From an uncultured Planctomycetaceae bacterium (GTDB taxonomy: Bacteria; Planctomycetota; Planctomycetia; Pirellulales; Thermoguttaceae), in NCBI GenBank assembly GCA_946408825.1, contig CAMJTU010000002.1, forward strand, positions 1 through 64,000: a DNA stretch of 64,000 nucleotides. Direction: 5' to 3'. The notes beneath the pieces are model-generated. The model had not been told where the DNA came from and searched no databases. It saw only the letters and a list, made by a program, of their open reading frames with translations. Position numbers and translations under genes: made by a program. Each line of letters opens with the position of its first letter. Positions within the stretch are counted from its first letter, which is position 1. This document shows, one piece after another, positions 17,985-26,546 of the stretch.

Positions 17985-18013
17985 ACTATAGCTAATTTAA
18001 TCTTCTGTTTCAA
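17985..18013 (-). promoter_or_regulatory. Promoter for the 1162-aa exported protein
   Basis: On the minus strand TTGAAA (18008-18013), a 17-bp spacer and TATAGT (17985-17990). The predicted start near 17978 leaves a leader of only about 15 nt, with the AAGGGA ribosome site at its very 5' end. Confidence 0.6.
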
Positions 18014-18040
18014 GTCCTTTCGTCTCGTTGGAACGTCGCT

Positions 18041-18075
18041 AAAAAAAGCCCCGATTTCAGCGACGAAACCGGGGC
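18041..18075 (-). terminator. Second terminator behind the secretin gene
   Basis: On the minus strand a GC-rich stem with one mismatch (arms 18048-18057 and 18066-18075), then seven T. It stands about 30 bp beyond the first terminator. Confidence 0.7.
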
Positions 18076-18102
18076 GCATAGACGATTGCGAGTAACGACA
18101 AT

Positions 18103-18137
18103 AAAAAAAGGCGATCAGGCGAAGGAACGCCTGATCG
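18103..18137 (-). terminator. First terminator behind the secretin gene
   Basis: A perfect 10-bp stem (18112-18121 with 18128-18137) followed on the minus strand by seven T, about 40 bp after the stop codon at 18177. Confidence 0.85.
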
Positions 18138-18176
18138 TCTTTCAGGGAATCATACTCTCGTCAGGAGTTTAGAAGA

Positions 18177-21100
18177 TCACTTAGCGGCGTTGAGACCGGT
18201 CGCGAACTCTTCTTCCTCTTCCTGGATGATGATGCGCGGGGTGACGGTCATGAGCATGCTCGTGGTCTCACGTCCAATCGCGCTGTTGGAGAAGAGGCGC
18301 TTGACGTAAGGGATCTTGCTCAGAATCGGGACGCCGCCTTCGCTACGACCTTCGCTGAGGCGCTTGATTCCGCCGAGGAGGGCGGTGCCGCCGTCAGGAA
18401 CGTTGACGGTCGTGTAGACGGAGAAGTTGGAAGTGATCGGTTCCTGGATCGTCGTGCCTTGGCTGACAATTTGCGAACCGTTGTTCGAGGTGCGCTCGTC
18501 CGTGACGCTTTCGAGGAGGCTGCTGCCCTTGCTGGCAGAGGTGCTGTTCGTGGAGACGGAGTCGGAACCTTCGAACTTGTAGGTTCTGTCGTTGTCGGTG
18601 ATCTTGCTGAAGAAGGGGACGACGGTCATGCGGACGTACTTGCGGTCGGGAGACGCGGTCGCCTGAACGGTCATGAACTGACCTTCATTGATGATCGTGA
18701 TGACCGGCTGCTGGGCGACGGCGAAGTCGCCGACGACCGGGATAACCGTGCTGACGTATGGGACCTGCGTTTGGTCGCTGATGCTCGCGGTTTGACCGTT
18801 GAACATGGTGACCTTAGGAGCTTGCAGAACGTTGGTTCTCGAATCGGATTCCGCAGCGGAGACGAAGAAGTAGGATTCGATGTCGCTGAGGATCGCGAAG
18901 CCGAGCTGAGCGCCGACCGAGGGGTCGTAGTTGCCGAACTGCGGGACGGCGAGACCGTAGCTGTTCTGCGAGAAGTTGACGTTCAGGTTGTCGGTGAACG
19001 GCTTGCCGGTGGCGTTGCCGTCGTAGATGCCGTAGACGCCTTTACGGGTCGGGGTCAGCGTGTCATAGTCGTCGTCAACGTCGGCGCTCGCGGCGTCGGA
19101 GGCCTTGAAGGAGAGGTTCATGTTGACGCCGATCTTCTCGAAGTATTCGTCGCTGATCGTGATGAAGCGCACTTCAACGGCGACCTGAAGGTCGTTCAGA
19201 GCGCGGAGCTTTTCGAGGAGTTCACGAATCTCTTCGTGGTTCTCTTCGGTCTGACGAATCGCAAGCGTATTGTTGAGGGTGAAGAACTGAGGTTCGGATT
19301 CAAGCGTTTCCCAGCTTTCAGGATCGACGACGGAGGTGATCAGGTTGATCAGTTCCGAGGGGTCGTTCATACCGCCGCCTTGACCCGTCGAGATCGGGGC
19401 GTTGGCGCCGCTTGCTTGAATCTGAGCCGCGATATTCGGGGAGAGGAGCGTCGAGTTTCCTCCGAAGACGCTGTTGCTAAGTCCCGAGATCGTGGAGCCG
19501 GAACCGCGGACGCCGCGGTTAGCCGCCAGCTGATAAGCGCGATTGTAGCTCGCCTCCATGGAGAGCGGCGCGACCGTGCTGTTGAAATCAGGAACCCCGA
19601 TGACTAGGTCTGCGACGGGATAGTACTTGACGACCGTCTTGCCCGAACGTTTGTTCGCGCCGGTGATCGTCAGGACTTCGTCCTCGACGATGTAGGAGAG
19701 GTTATAAGGCGCCAAGACGTGCTTGAGGTAGTTCTTGAGCGTGATGTTCTGGAGGTTGGTGACGACGTTGATATCAGACGTCGCGCCGGCTTCGGCGAGC
19801 GCGGCCTCGTCGACCATGATGTTGATTCCAGCGTTCTGGCGGATGAAGTCGACGACAGTGTCGAGCGGCATCGGCTGATCATAGGGCATCGTGATCGGCA
19901 TGTCGAGCTTACGGTAGATCTCGAGATCGGCTTCCGAGCGCGTTTCGCCGGGATTGAGGCTGGTACGATTAGTTGCGCGACTCCAGACCTTCCGATCGAA
20001 GACGAGCGGGTTAGCGTCGTCCACAAGGGACATAGCGGCGCTTTCAACGTCGTTGTAGCTCTTGAGGTTTCGCTCGTTCTTCATCTCTTTGAGGTTTTCG
20101 TTGAACGCGACCTGTCCGCCGAGCTGCGCCTGATGGATCATCTGAAGCGCGACGACGTTGTTGTGCGAGTAATCGCGGCACTTCTTCGCGAGAATGAGCG
20201 CCTCGTCGTAGCGGCCTTCTTCCATGAGGTCGTTGAACTTCGAGGTGTCCTCGGCGAGACGGTTTTGCATGTCAAGCTCGTTCTGGCGTTTCTGACGGAT
20301 GTACTCGTCGACGTCCTTATTGTGGGTTTCCGCAGCGATGCGGGCGCCGTTGGCGTCGATGAAACGTTCCGTGTCGCCAATCGCGGCGTCGACGATATAG
20401 GAGAAGTGAGCCTTGAGAGAAGCGTCGAGCTGAGAAGCGTCGATTTCCGTGCGGAGCTGCTTGAGGTCGGCGAGCGCTTCTTTCGGCTGCGTTTCGCGAA
20501 CCTGGTTCTGCTTCGCGATGAAGGACGCGACTTCGCTTTGGATCGCTTCAGGAGCCTGCGCGAGGTTGACGCCCGTCTCCGAGACGGCGACTTCCGGCAT
20601 GCTTGCGACCGGGTTGTTCAGCTTAGCGATCGAGTCGTTGATGTGACGAATCGTCGCCTGGTCAAGCTCAGAAGTGTAGCGGAGCGCGTCGCGGTAGTTC
20701 GTGAGCGCAAGGCTCGTGTTGCCTTTCGCGGCGGCTTCGTCCGCTTCTTGAACGTAAAGGTAACCCGCGCTTTCGCCCTGCGAGACGCCGGGAACAGTCG
20801 CCTGAACCTGAACGACGCCGTTCGACTGCGAACGTTTGACGGCGAGATCGCGAAGGAACGCTTCAGGCGAATCGCCGCCGGCGAACGCGTTCTCAGGAAC
20901 GCCGAGCTTCTGGATTTCACGAACCATCGCTTCGGCGCGTCCCGCCTGACCGTTAGCGGCGAGCGTTCGCGCTTCCTGGAGCTGCGACTGAATCGCCGCA
21001 ACCTGACGCTTCGTGGCTTCTGAAAGCCCCGCGAGCGGCGCGGACTGCATCGTCGACGCGGCGCTGGAAGCAAGTCGATCGTCCGAGATTCGAGCGGCGA

Positions 21101-21686
21101 CCGATTCGACGTCCATCTTGCGATTGACGGTCGCGACGTCGAAGGTCACGTTAAGCCTACGAGCTTCGGCGACGAGCGCGTCGGCAGAATCGAGATCCTG
21201 ACAACGACGGAGCGCTTCAGCCTGTTCAAGGTAGTTCTTAGCGAGATCGCGCTTGACTGATTCGGTCATTCCTTGCGAGTTCGCCGTTTCGACGATTCGC
21301 TTGTATTGCTCGATCAACGGGAAAACGTATTCCGGTCTGTCGCTTGCGGACGTATAAGTTGCGTTGAGCGCCTTGGCTTCGTTCACATAACGGGTCGCAG
21401 ACGCGACGTCGCGACTCATGAGCGAACGGCGAGCCATAAGGAGTAGCTCTTGGCTACGCACGAGCGAAGGATGGGATACGGAACTCGCCGCGCCGTTGAC
21501 AGCGACGCCGGCGACCGGGGTTTGTGCGAAGACGTTCGGCGTTATGCCGAACGTGAGAGCCGCCGAGCCTAGGCCCAAGGCGACCGCCAACAAACCAGTC
21601 TGAATCTTTTTGGTTGGTTCCAACACGATACTCCTTTCGAGACTCGTAGATTTACGCATTTTGTTACGAGTGGCGCCAATAGTCAT
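18177..21686 (-). CDS. Large secretin-domain outer-membrane pore protein (GspD/PilQ-like)
   Basis: 1169 aa. After a signal peptide (cleavage near NVFAQ, about residue 55) there are some 500 residues of Ala/Glu/Arg-rich helices resembling TPRs. A secretin N-domain-like region (about 590-690, PLDTVVDFIRQNAGINIMVD) follows, then the secretin homology domain (about 830-1150). The latter has VAVEVRFITISDEYFEKIG and the hallmark VPDGGTALLGGI near residue 1100, then VPILSKIPYVKRLF. Secretins form the outer-membrane ring of type II/III secretion and type IV pili. No other secretion genes lie nearby, so it is an orphan, as often in planctomycetes. GGGAGG seven bases before the ATG supports this start. 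Two terminators follow. Confidence 0.92.
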   Translation of the reverse strand: MTIGATRNKMRKSTSLERSIVLEPTKKIQTGLLAVALGLGSAALTFGITPNVFAQTPVAGVAVNGAASSVSHPSLVRSQELLLMARRSLMSRDVASATRYVNEAKALNATYTSASDRPEYVFPLIEQYKRIVETANSQGMTESVKRDLAKNYLEQAEALRRCQDLDSADALVAEARRLNVTFDVATVNRKMDVESVAARISDDRLASSAASTMQSAPLAGLSEATKRQVAAIQSQLQEARTLAANGQAGRAEAMVREIQKLGVPENAFAGGDSPEAFLRDLAVKRSQSNGVVQVQATVPGVSQGESAGYLYVQEADEAAAKGNTSLALTNYRDALRYTSELDQATIRHINDSIAKLNNPVASMPEVAVSETGVNLAQAPEAIQSEVASFIAKQNQVRETQPKEALADLKQLRTEIDASQLDASLKAHFSYIVDAAIGDTERFIDANGARIAAETHNKDVDEYIRQKRQNELDMQNRLAEDTSKFNDLMEEGRYDEALILAKKCRDYSHNNVVALQMIHQAQLGGQVAFNENLKEMKNERNLKSYNDVESAAMSLVDDANPLVFDRKVWSRATNRTSLNPGETRSEADLEIYRKLDMPITMPYDQPMPLDTVVDFIRQNAGINIMVDEAALAEAGATSDINVVTNLQNITLKNYLKHVLAPYNLSYIVEDEVLTITGANKRSGKTVVKYYPVADLVIGVPDFNSTVAPLSMEASYNRAYQLAANRGVRGSGSTISGLSNSVFGGNSTLLSPNIAAQIQASGANAPISTGQGGGMNDPSELINLITSVVDPESWETLESEPQFFTLNNTLAIRQTEENHEEIRELLEKLRALNDLQVAVEVRFITISDEYFEKIGVNMNLSFKASDAASADVDDDYDTLTPTRKGVYGIYDGNATGKPFTDNLNVNFSQNSYGLAVPQFGNYDPSVGAQLGFAILSDIESYFFVSAAESDSRTNVLQAPKVTMFNGQTASISDQTQVPYVSTVIPVVGDFAVAQQPVITIINEGQFMTVQATASPDRKYVRMTVVPFFSKITDNDRTYKFEGSDSVSTNSTSASKGSSLLESVTDERTSNNGSQIVSQGTTIQEPITSNFSVYTTVNVPDGGTALLGGIKRLSEGRSEGGVPILSKIPYVKRLFSNSAIGRETTSMLMTVTPRIIIQEEEEEFATGLNAAK

Positions 21687-22365
21687 CCCTGACCTCCCAG
21701 ATTCTCCGGAAGAAAATTATCAGTGAAAAAAATCGTCCCTTCGTCGCGAGAGTCGAAAATCCGCGGCGATCCGTCGCCGCTGTTTCGACCTTAGCCTTGC
21801 TCCGAATTGTCGGCGACTTGCTCCATCGAAAACTTTGTGTGATTCCCAGCGAACCGCTCGCCTCCCCGCGGAAGCGACTTTGCGGTTCAAGATTCGAGAT
21901 CCATTCTCGAATCTTCGTTATTTCTCAACGATCCGTCAATATTAGACTGTCGAGCAATAACGTTTTTTCTCCAATAATCATCATCGTTCACTAAACGACG
22001 CATGATTAGCCAAAAAGACGCTTTTAGGGCGCTTTTTTGGAAAAATCCTAAGGCGACGCCTAAAACGACTTCGCGGTTTCGTCCGAAAAGAACGATTCCG
22101 AAAAGTCTACGGCGTATAATCTGCCTGCTACTCCGTTTTATCGGTTAGATCGGAACAGCTGTTAAACGATATTTCCGTTTTTTGTGTGGAATTGGCAAAA
22201 ATTCTACGCCGGTTATTATCCAAAATACCCGCGACTCTCTTCTTTTCGCTCAAAATGGAGCGCCCCTTATTTTTAGCGTCGCCGGATGAATAGATATAAT
22301 AGGTAAGAAAACGTTAATTGTGATTTTCGGAAAAACAGGACCCTCTTGTGTGGAAGCGCGTAGCG
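21687..22365. other. Long intergenic region upstream of the secretin gene
   Basis: 679 bp between the end of the kinase gene and the secretin start, more AT-rich than the genes around it. I see no gene in it. It holds a perfect hairpin at 21889-21915 and several A/T runs. No clear match to the local promoter form was found on the minus strand, so the secretin promoter remains unplaced. Confidence 0.5.
21889..21915. other. Perfect 11-bp inverted repeat in the secretin upstream region
   Basis: Arms 21889-21899 and 21905-21915 pair perfectly around a 5-nt loop. There is no T-run on either side, so it is not a terminator. It lies about 200 bp before the secretin ATG and could be an operator or a leader hairpin. 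Confidence 0.55.
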
Positions 22366-25300
22366 TTATTCCTTTGGGGACGTCGCGTTTTTACTCTGGT
22401 CAAGACTGGCGCGAAGTCGCGAAACAAGATTTGCCATTTTATCGACGTACCGTCGCTCATACTGCTGATCCTCGTCGTTCAAGAATTGTTTTTCCCCGTC
22501 GGCGAGTTTACGATCGACGTGTTCTTTTAAAGCGTTGAAGGTATCTTCCAGTTCCTTTATATGCGACTCCGCTTCGTCATACCGTTTTTCATAAAGGAAA
22601 AGATCGGCGTAAAAGCTGTCGATTCTCGCCTTAAGGGGCGCGAACTCGAGGTGTGATCGAATCGTTTCGAACTTCTTCATTTCTTCGTTCGCTTGGTTGA
22701 GCAACGATTCTACGCGTTCGAAATCGCCAAGCGTCGCTTCAAGTCTCGCGAGCGTCGTGCAGGCAAAGAGCGCTGAAAGCATAAGACCTGCTTCTTGGTA
22801 CTCTACTTTGTCGCTATGGGTTTCGCTGACAATCTCGTTTTCTAGGTCGTGAAATTTTTTGAGCGCGGGTTTTCTGACTTCCTCGTCTTGATCGATAATT
22901 TGACATTCAAAAACGGCGCGTAATTTTGCGTATTTTAACCTTGCGAGCGAGTTAAACGCCGCTTTGTCGTCCGGATGATCGTTTTGAAACGCGTTCGTAA
23001 CGGCGATTCCTTCGCGTACGGCTTCAAACGCCGCTTCCGGTTGACGCAGCGTCGAGTTCCATAACGCGAGGATCGTGTAATAGCCCGCGATCATTTCCAA
23101 AGCGCCAGACGTCGTCGGCGCGCCTGCTTTTTCTATATAGCGCTGGACGAAATCAAAATGTCGCTGGACGCTTTCCTGTTCTTGGGGCGTAGGCGCTACA
23201 GGCGAGAATTTAGAGAAGAGCGAAATTCCCGAGTCGTCGTTAGATTCGTCGCCGCGCCGAATCCTTCTTAATGAATGCACTCCAAGAATGAAATGGAGCT
23301 GCGTCTTGAGGCGTTCTACGCGATCGAAAGAGAACGGAGACGAAATCTTTTCTAGCGCGGAAAACGCGACGTCGGCGCGTTCGGCGAGCGCCGCTTCGTC
23401 AAAGTTAGGGGGCGCGTCCATAGCGATTTCGACGACTAATCTTGCCGTCTCGTACGCAATTTGCTCATATTCGTCTTGCGTCCGCGCGTTTTTAAGACAT
23501 TGTTCATAGTACTTGAACGCTTGATCAAACGCGCTGAAGTACCCCAAATCGCCTCTCATTGCGCGGATGAGTCCCGAGCGGAAAAAAGCCTGCGCCGTTC
23601 GTCTGCGCAGCGTCTGGTCTTGCCCCGAATCCCTGTTGACGCGGACGAATTGAACATAAAAATTGAGCATTTCGTCGAGCGCTTCCGCCTCGTTTTCTGA
23701 AATCGACACGTCGGCGACGGGACCGTAGATCGCGCCGGAATCGTCGAGAAGATTGAGCTTTCCGTTTTCAGCGTTGCCGACGAGCTTCGCGTAAACCCCG
23801 TCAAACGCGTCGAGCGCGAGGGATAAATTGTCGCGCGCTCTGTTCGTTTCGGCTCTCTTTTCGGCGACGAGCCCTTGAAGTCGGACGTTGTAGATCGTCA
23901 TAACGACTAGCATGAGCGCGACAAGCGTACAGACGATAGACGCTAACGTGGCGACGAGTTTGTTACGGCGGCTCCATCGCCATATCTGTTCAGGAAGCAG
24001 AACGCGGCGCGCGCGGATCGGACGCTCTTCGAGAAATCGTCTTAGATCGTCCGCCATTTCACCCGCCGTGTAGCGTTTTTCCGGCGAGTAATCAATCGCT
24101 TTTAAGATAATCGTTTCTAGATCGCGAGGTATTCGTTTATGGATTTTTCTCGGACGTGTCGGCGCTCCTGCCGAGACTTGCGCGAAGAGTTTTTTATAAT
24201 TCGACTCGCCGAACGCGGGCGTGAAGGTTAGTAATTCGTAAAGCGTCAATCCGAGTGAATAAACGTCGGATTGCGGAGAAAAACGTCCTTCCAGCGCTTC
24301 CGGAGCGAGGTATCTGAGGGTGCCGACGAGTTGTCCGTGCTGCGTCAGAACGTTTTCCGTCGTTGAACGCGCGAGTCCGAAGTCGGTAATCCAGAGCACT
24401 CCCTCGTGATCGACGATGAGATTCGACGGTTTGACGTCGCGGTGAACGACGCCGTGTCGGTGCGCGTAATCGAGCGCGTTGGCAGCTTGAATTCCGATAT
24501 CGGCGACGCGCTGGTAGTAGTTTGCGCTCGCGATAGGCGCCGTCATAAGGACAGAGCGCGAGGCAAACGCCTCGACGTCGGGATCAAGCGTGGGAGAGGC
24601 GTTTTGAGACGCCGCCGCGTCGACGTCGCCCGACGCGCATGAGATTTTCGAGCGTTCAACGTCGCTTGACGTGGCGTCGACGATCGTCGTTTCTCGTAAT
24701 CGTTCAAAACCGTCGCCGTCAAACGCTCCGGGTCGAGGCTCGGGAACGACGGGGCGTTCGTCGCCGTCGACGGGCTCGATTCGGGTCGCGCCGCGAATCC
24801 CTTGGAACCAATTCGAGAATTTTCGAGCGCGTCTGCGCGAAGAATCGAACGCCTGCGACGCTTCCTTCGCTCTTAATCGAAGGTACTGTTCGAGACTCTC
24901 GCCCTCGATGAGCTGCATTGCGTAATAGAACTGATCGTCGACCGTATCGGAACCGTAGACAGGCACGATGTTGGTATGATGCAATCTCGCGGCGATTCTC
25001 GCTTCACGCTGGAAGCGTCTGATCGTCTGTTCTTTTTCGCCGGGAAAAACCTTCATGACCTTGAGGGCGACGGGACGGTCGAGCGTTTCGTCCCACGCTT
25101 CGTATACGACCCCCATTCCTCCGCGTCCAAGTTCGCGAATGATCCTGAAATTCTTGAGACGTTCAAATTTTGGAGGAGCCGTTCCCGAGGCGCCAAGACC
25201 TTCGGAAACGCTCTGCAAAGTCGCGCTTTCCCCGCCCTTTTCGAGGAGTAAGAGAGAAGGGAAAAGGTCAAGAATATCTTGTGCAAATTCTGGATATTGA

Positions 25301-25458
25301 CGAGCGTACTCCTGCGCCGACGGACGTCCGCCCTTGCGGTATTCGTCGACAAAGCGTTCGGCGAGCTCCTCAAGGTCGATTTCCGCCCCCGCCGCCGAAA
25401 AACCGCTTGAGACGATTTCCTGAGGAATCGCGTCGTTATTATTGTCGTCTATCGACAT
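22366..25458 (-). CDS. Membrane-anchored Ser/Thr protein kinase with TPR-like C-terminal region
   Basis: 1030 aa. The N-terminal part (28-75) is the helical segment common before planctomycete kinases. The kinase domain runs from about 104 to 480: P-loop GRGGMG (111-116), ATP-binding Lys 133 (ALKVM), HRDVKPSN with catalytic Asp 341, DFG 359-361 and the APE-type APEALE. All key residues are present. Between helices D and E an insert of about 115 low-complexity residues (about 198-312) breaks the domain. One membrane helix (501-524) follows, then about 500 residues of TPR-like helices, which should lie outside the membrane if the kinase is cytoplasmic. It follows the ECF sigma gene by 30 bp, an arrangement known in planctomycetes that suggests kinase control of the sigma factor. 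Confidence 0.93.
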   Translation of the reverse strand: MSIDDNNNDAIPQEIVSSGFSAAGAEIDLEELAERFVDEYRKGGRPSAQEYARQYPEFAQDILDLFPSLLLLEKGGESATLQSVSEGLGASGTAPPKFERLKNFRIIRELGRGGMGVVYEAWDETLDRPVALKVMKVFPGEKEQTIRRFQREARIAARLHHTNIVPVYGSDTVDDQFYYAMQLIEGESLEQYLRLRAKEASQAFDSSRRRARKFSNWFQGIRGATRIEPVDGDERPVVPEPRPGAFDGDGFERLRETTIVDATSSDVERSKISCASGDVDAAASQNASPTLDPDVEAFASRSVLMTAPIASANYYQRVADIGIQAANALDYAHRHGVVHRDVKPSNLIVDHEGVLWITDFGLARSTTENVLTQHGQLVGTLRYLAPEALEGRFSPQSDVYSLGLTLYELLTFTPAFGESNYKKLFAQVSAGAPTRPRKIHKRIPRDLETIILKAIDYSPEKRYTAGEMADDLRRFLEERPIRARRVLLPEQIWRWSRRNKLVATLASIVCTLVALMLVVMTIYNVRLQGLVAEKRAETNRARDNLSLALDAFDGVYAKLVGNAENGKLNLLDDSGAIYGPVADVSISENEAEALDEMLNFYVQFVRVNRDSGQDQTLRRRTAQAFFRSGLIRAMRGDLGYFSAFDQAFKYYEQCLKNARTQDEYEQIAYETARLVVEIAMDAPPNFDEAALAERADVAFSALEKISSPFSFDRVERLKTQLHFILGVHSLRRIRRGDESNDDSGISLFSKFSPVAPTPQEQESVQRHFDFVQRYIEKAGAPTTSGALEMIAGYYTILALWNSTLRQPEAAFEAVREGIAVTNAFQNDHPDDKAAFNSLARLKYAKLRAVFECQIIDQDEEVRKPALKKFHDLENEIVSETHSDKVEYQEAGLMLSALFACTTLARLEATLGDFERVESLLNQANEEMKKFETIRSHLEFAPLKARIDSFYADLFLYEKRYDEAESHIKELEDTFNALKEHVDRKLADGEKQFLNDEDQQYERRYVDKMANLVSRLRASLDQSKNATSPKE

Positions 25459-25488
25459 GATTTTTCCACTGCGTAGAACGCGCGTCTC

Positions 25489-26172
25489 TTAATCTTGGAG
25501 GAGTTCGTCGAGTTTTTCGCGTTCGAGTATGACGCGGAATTTTTTGAGCGCTCGCATGTACATGACGCTTGCCGCGTTCGGAGAAACGTTGAGTTCTTCC
25601 GCCGTCTCGCGGTTGGTTAGTTGCTCGAAATGCCGGAGCGAGAGAATTTCACGATCCGTTTCTGAAAGCTGCGTTAAACATTCTCGAATCTTGATCGCTA
25701 GTTCATGCCGTCTTGCGGCAAGAGAAGGGGACGTCAACTTGCCGACGAGAAATATCGACGTCGAGGTCATATCCGCTTGCGGACGTCCGCCCGAGATAGA
25801 CATTTCAAGCGCGACGTTACGCTTTTGCGTCTGGCAATGTTTACGATAATTGGCGACAATCTGCTGACTGACGATAAGTCGTAGCCAAACGAGCGGCGAG
25901 CCTTTCGGCGCAGACACGCCCGTCTTTAACTGTCGGTAGGCCTCCATAAACGATTCTTGAAGAATATCGTTTGAGTCGACGCGCGATTTGAGTTCCGGCT
26001 GAAGACGCACGTCGATCATTCTGAGCAGTCGATCCTTGTATTCCTCGAACATTTCGGAAACCATGCGTTTGGCGTCTTCGTCACTGAGACGTTCGGTCGA
26101 CGAATGAGGCGCGTTTTGCGCTACCTCGACGCTTTGCAGGGGTTCGGAATCGGCGTGTTTTTCTTCGTTCAT
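25489..26172 (-). CDS. ECF-family RNA polymerase sigma factor
   Basis: 227 aa. Region 2 spans about 40-110 (RVDSNDILQESFMEAYRQL, with the aromatic/basic segment WLRLIVSQQIVANYRKH). Region 4 spans about 165-215 (LSETDREILSLRHFEQLTNRE, with the helix-turn-helix AEELNVSPNAASVMYMRALKKFR). Region 3 is absent, as in ECF factors. The first 30 residues are an unstructured extension. No anti-sigma factor is adjacent; instead the Ser/Thr kinase gene follows, so activity is probably set by phosphorylation. A divergent lysS promoter lies upstream. Confidence 0.93.
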   Translation of the reverse strand: MNEEKHADSEPLQSVEVAQNAPHSSTERLSDEDAKRMVSEMFEEYKDRLLRMIDVRLQPELKSRVDSNDILQESFMEAYRQLKTGVSAPKGSPLVWLRLIVSQQIVANYRKHCQTQKRNVALEMSISGGRPQADMTSTSIFLVGKLTSPSLAARRHELAIKIRECLTQLSETDREILSLRHFEQLTNRETAEELNVSPNAASVMYMRALKKFRVILEREKLDELLQD

Positions 26173-26256
26173 AGCGGATTGCTCCAGCGCTAGTGGTTAA
26201 GCCAAGTTTCCGTCTTCCATATCGCAACGGAGTTAAGACGGAACTAACCCGTTCCT

Positions 26257-26284
26257 ATTCTACTCACGACCTTGCAAAAATCAA
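26257..26284 (-). promoter_or_regulatory. Promoter of the sigma factor-kinase operon
   Basis: On the minus strand TTGATT (26279-26284), a 16-bp spacer and TAGAAT (26257-26262). The leader is about 78 nt. The match to the housekeeping form suggests basal expression rather than strict autoregulation. Confidence 0.6.
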
Positions 26285-26312
26285 GTTTCACAAGGCGTTC
26301 ACGTCTTCCTTC

Positions 26313-26341
26313 TTGACGCGTTTTCCCTTTTTTACTAGAAT
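26313..26341 (+). promoter_or_regulatory. Promoter of lysS
   Basis: TTGACG (26313-26318), a 17-bp spacer and TAGAAT (26336-26341), divergent from the sigma-operon promoter. The leader to the lysS ATG is about 200 nt, long enough to hold regulatory structure, though I could not identify a T-box or other known element. Confidence 0.65.
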
Positions 26342-26546
26342 CCGCCGGGGCGGGACGACGCGTTGAGGGAACCGACTGGGCAAGCGTCGTCGACCGTATA
26401 TAATGGACAAACCTAGTAAACTCAACGGCGCGGCGCCTTTTATTCTAGGCGTGCCGCACGTTGACTTGTGAAAGGCGATTGCGTACGCCCCGTCAGGTCG
26501 GGCGTCGTGGTTCCGCCCCCTTTATATTTAAACGTTGGATTGTCAA

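Noticed and set aside
18459..21023. Long plus-strand frames of 382 and 434 codons antisense to the secretin gene
   Set aside because: Low-complexity Arg/Val/Asp/Glu products with no family features, complementary to a clear secretin.
22015..22045. Terminator-like A-run, stem and T-run upstream of the secretin gene
   Set aside because: The stem is short with a bulge, and no gene on the plus strand ends here.
26342..26546. A T-box or lysine riboswitch in the lysS leader
   Set aside because: The leader is long enough, but I could not find the conserved T-box sequence or a lysine-riboswitch core by eye.
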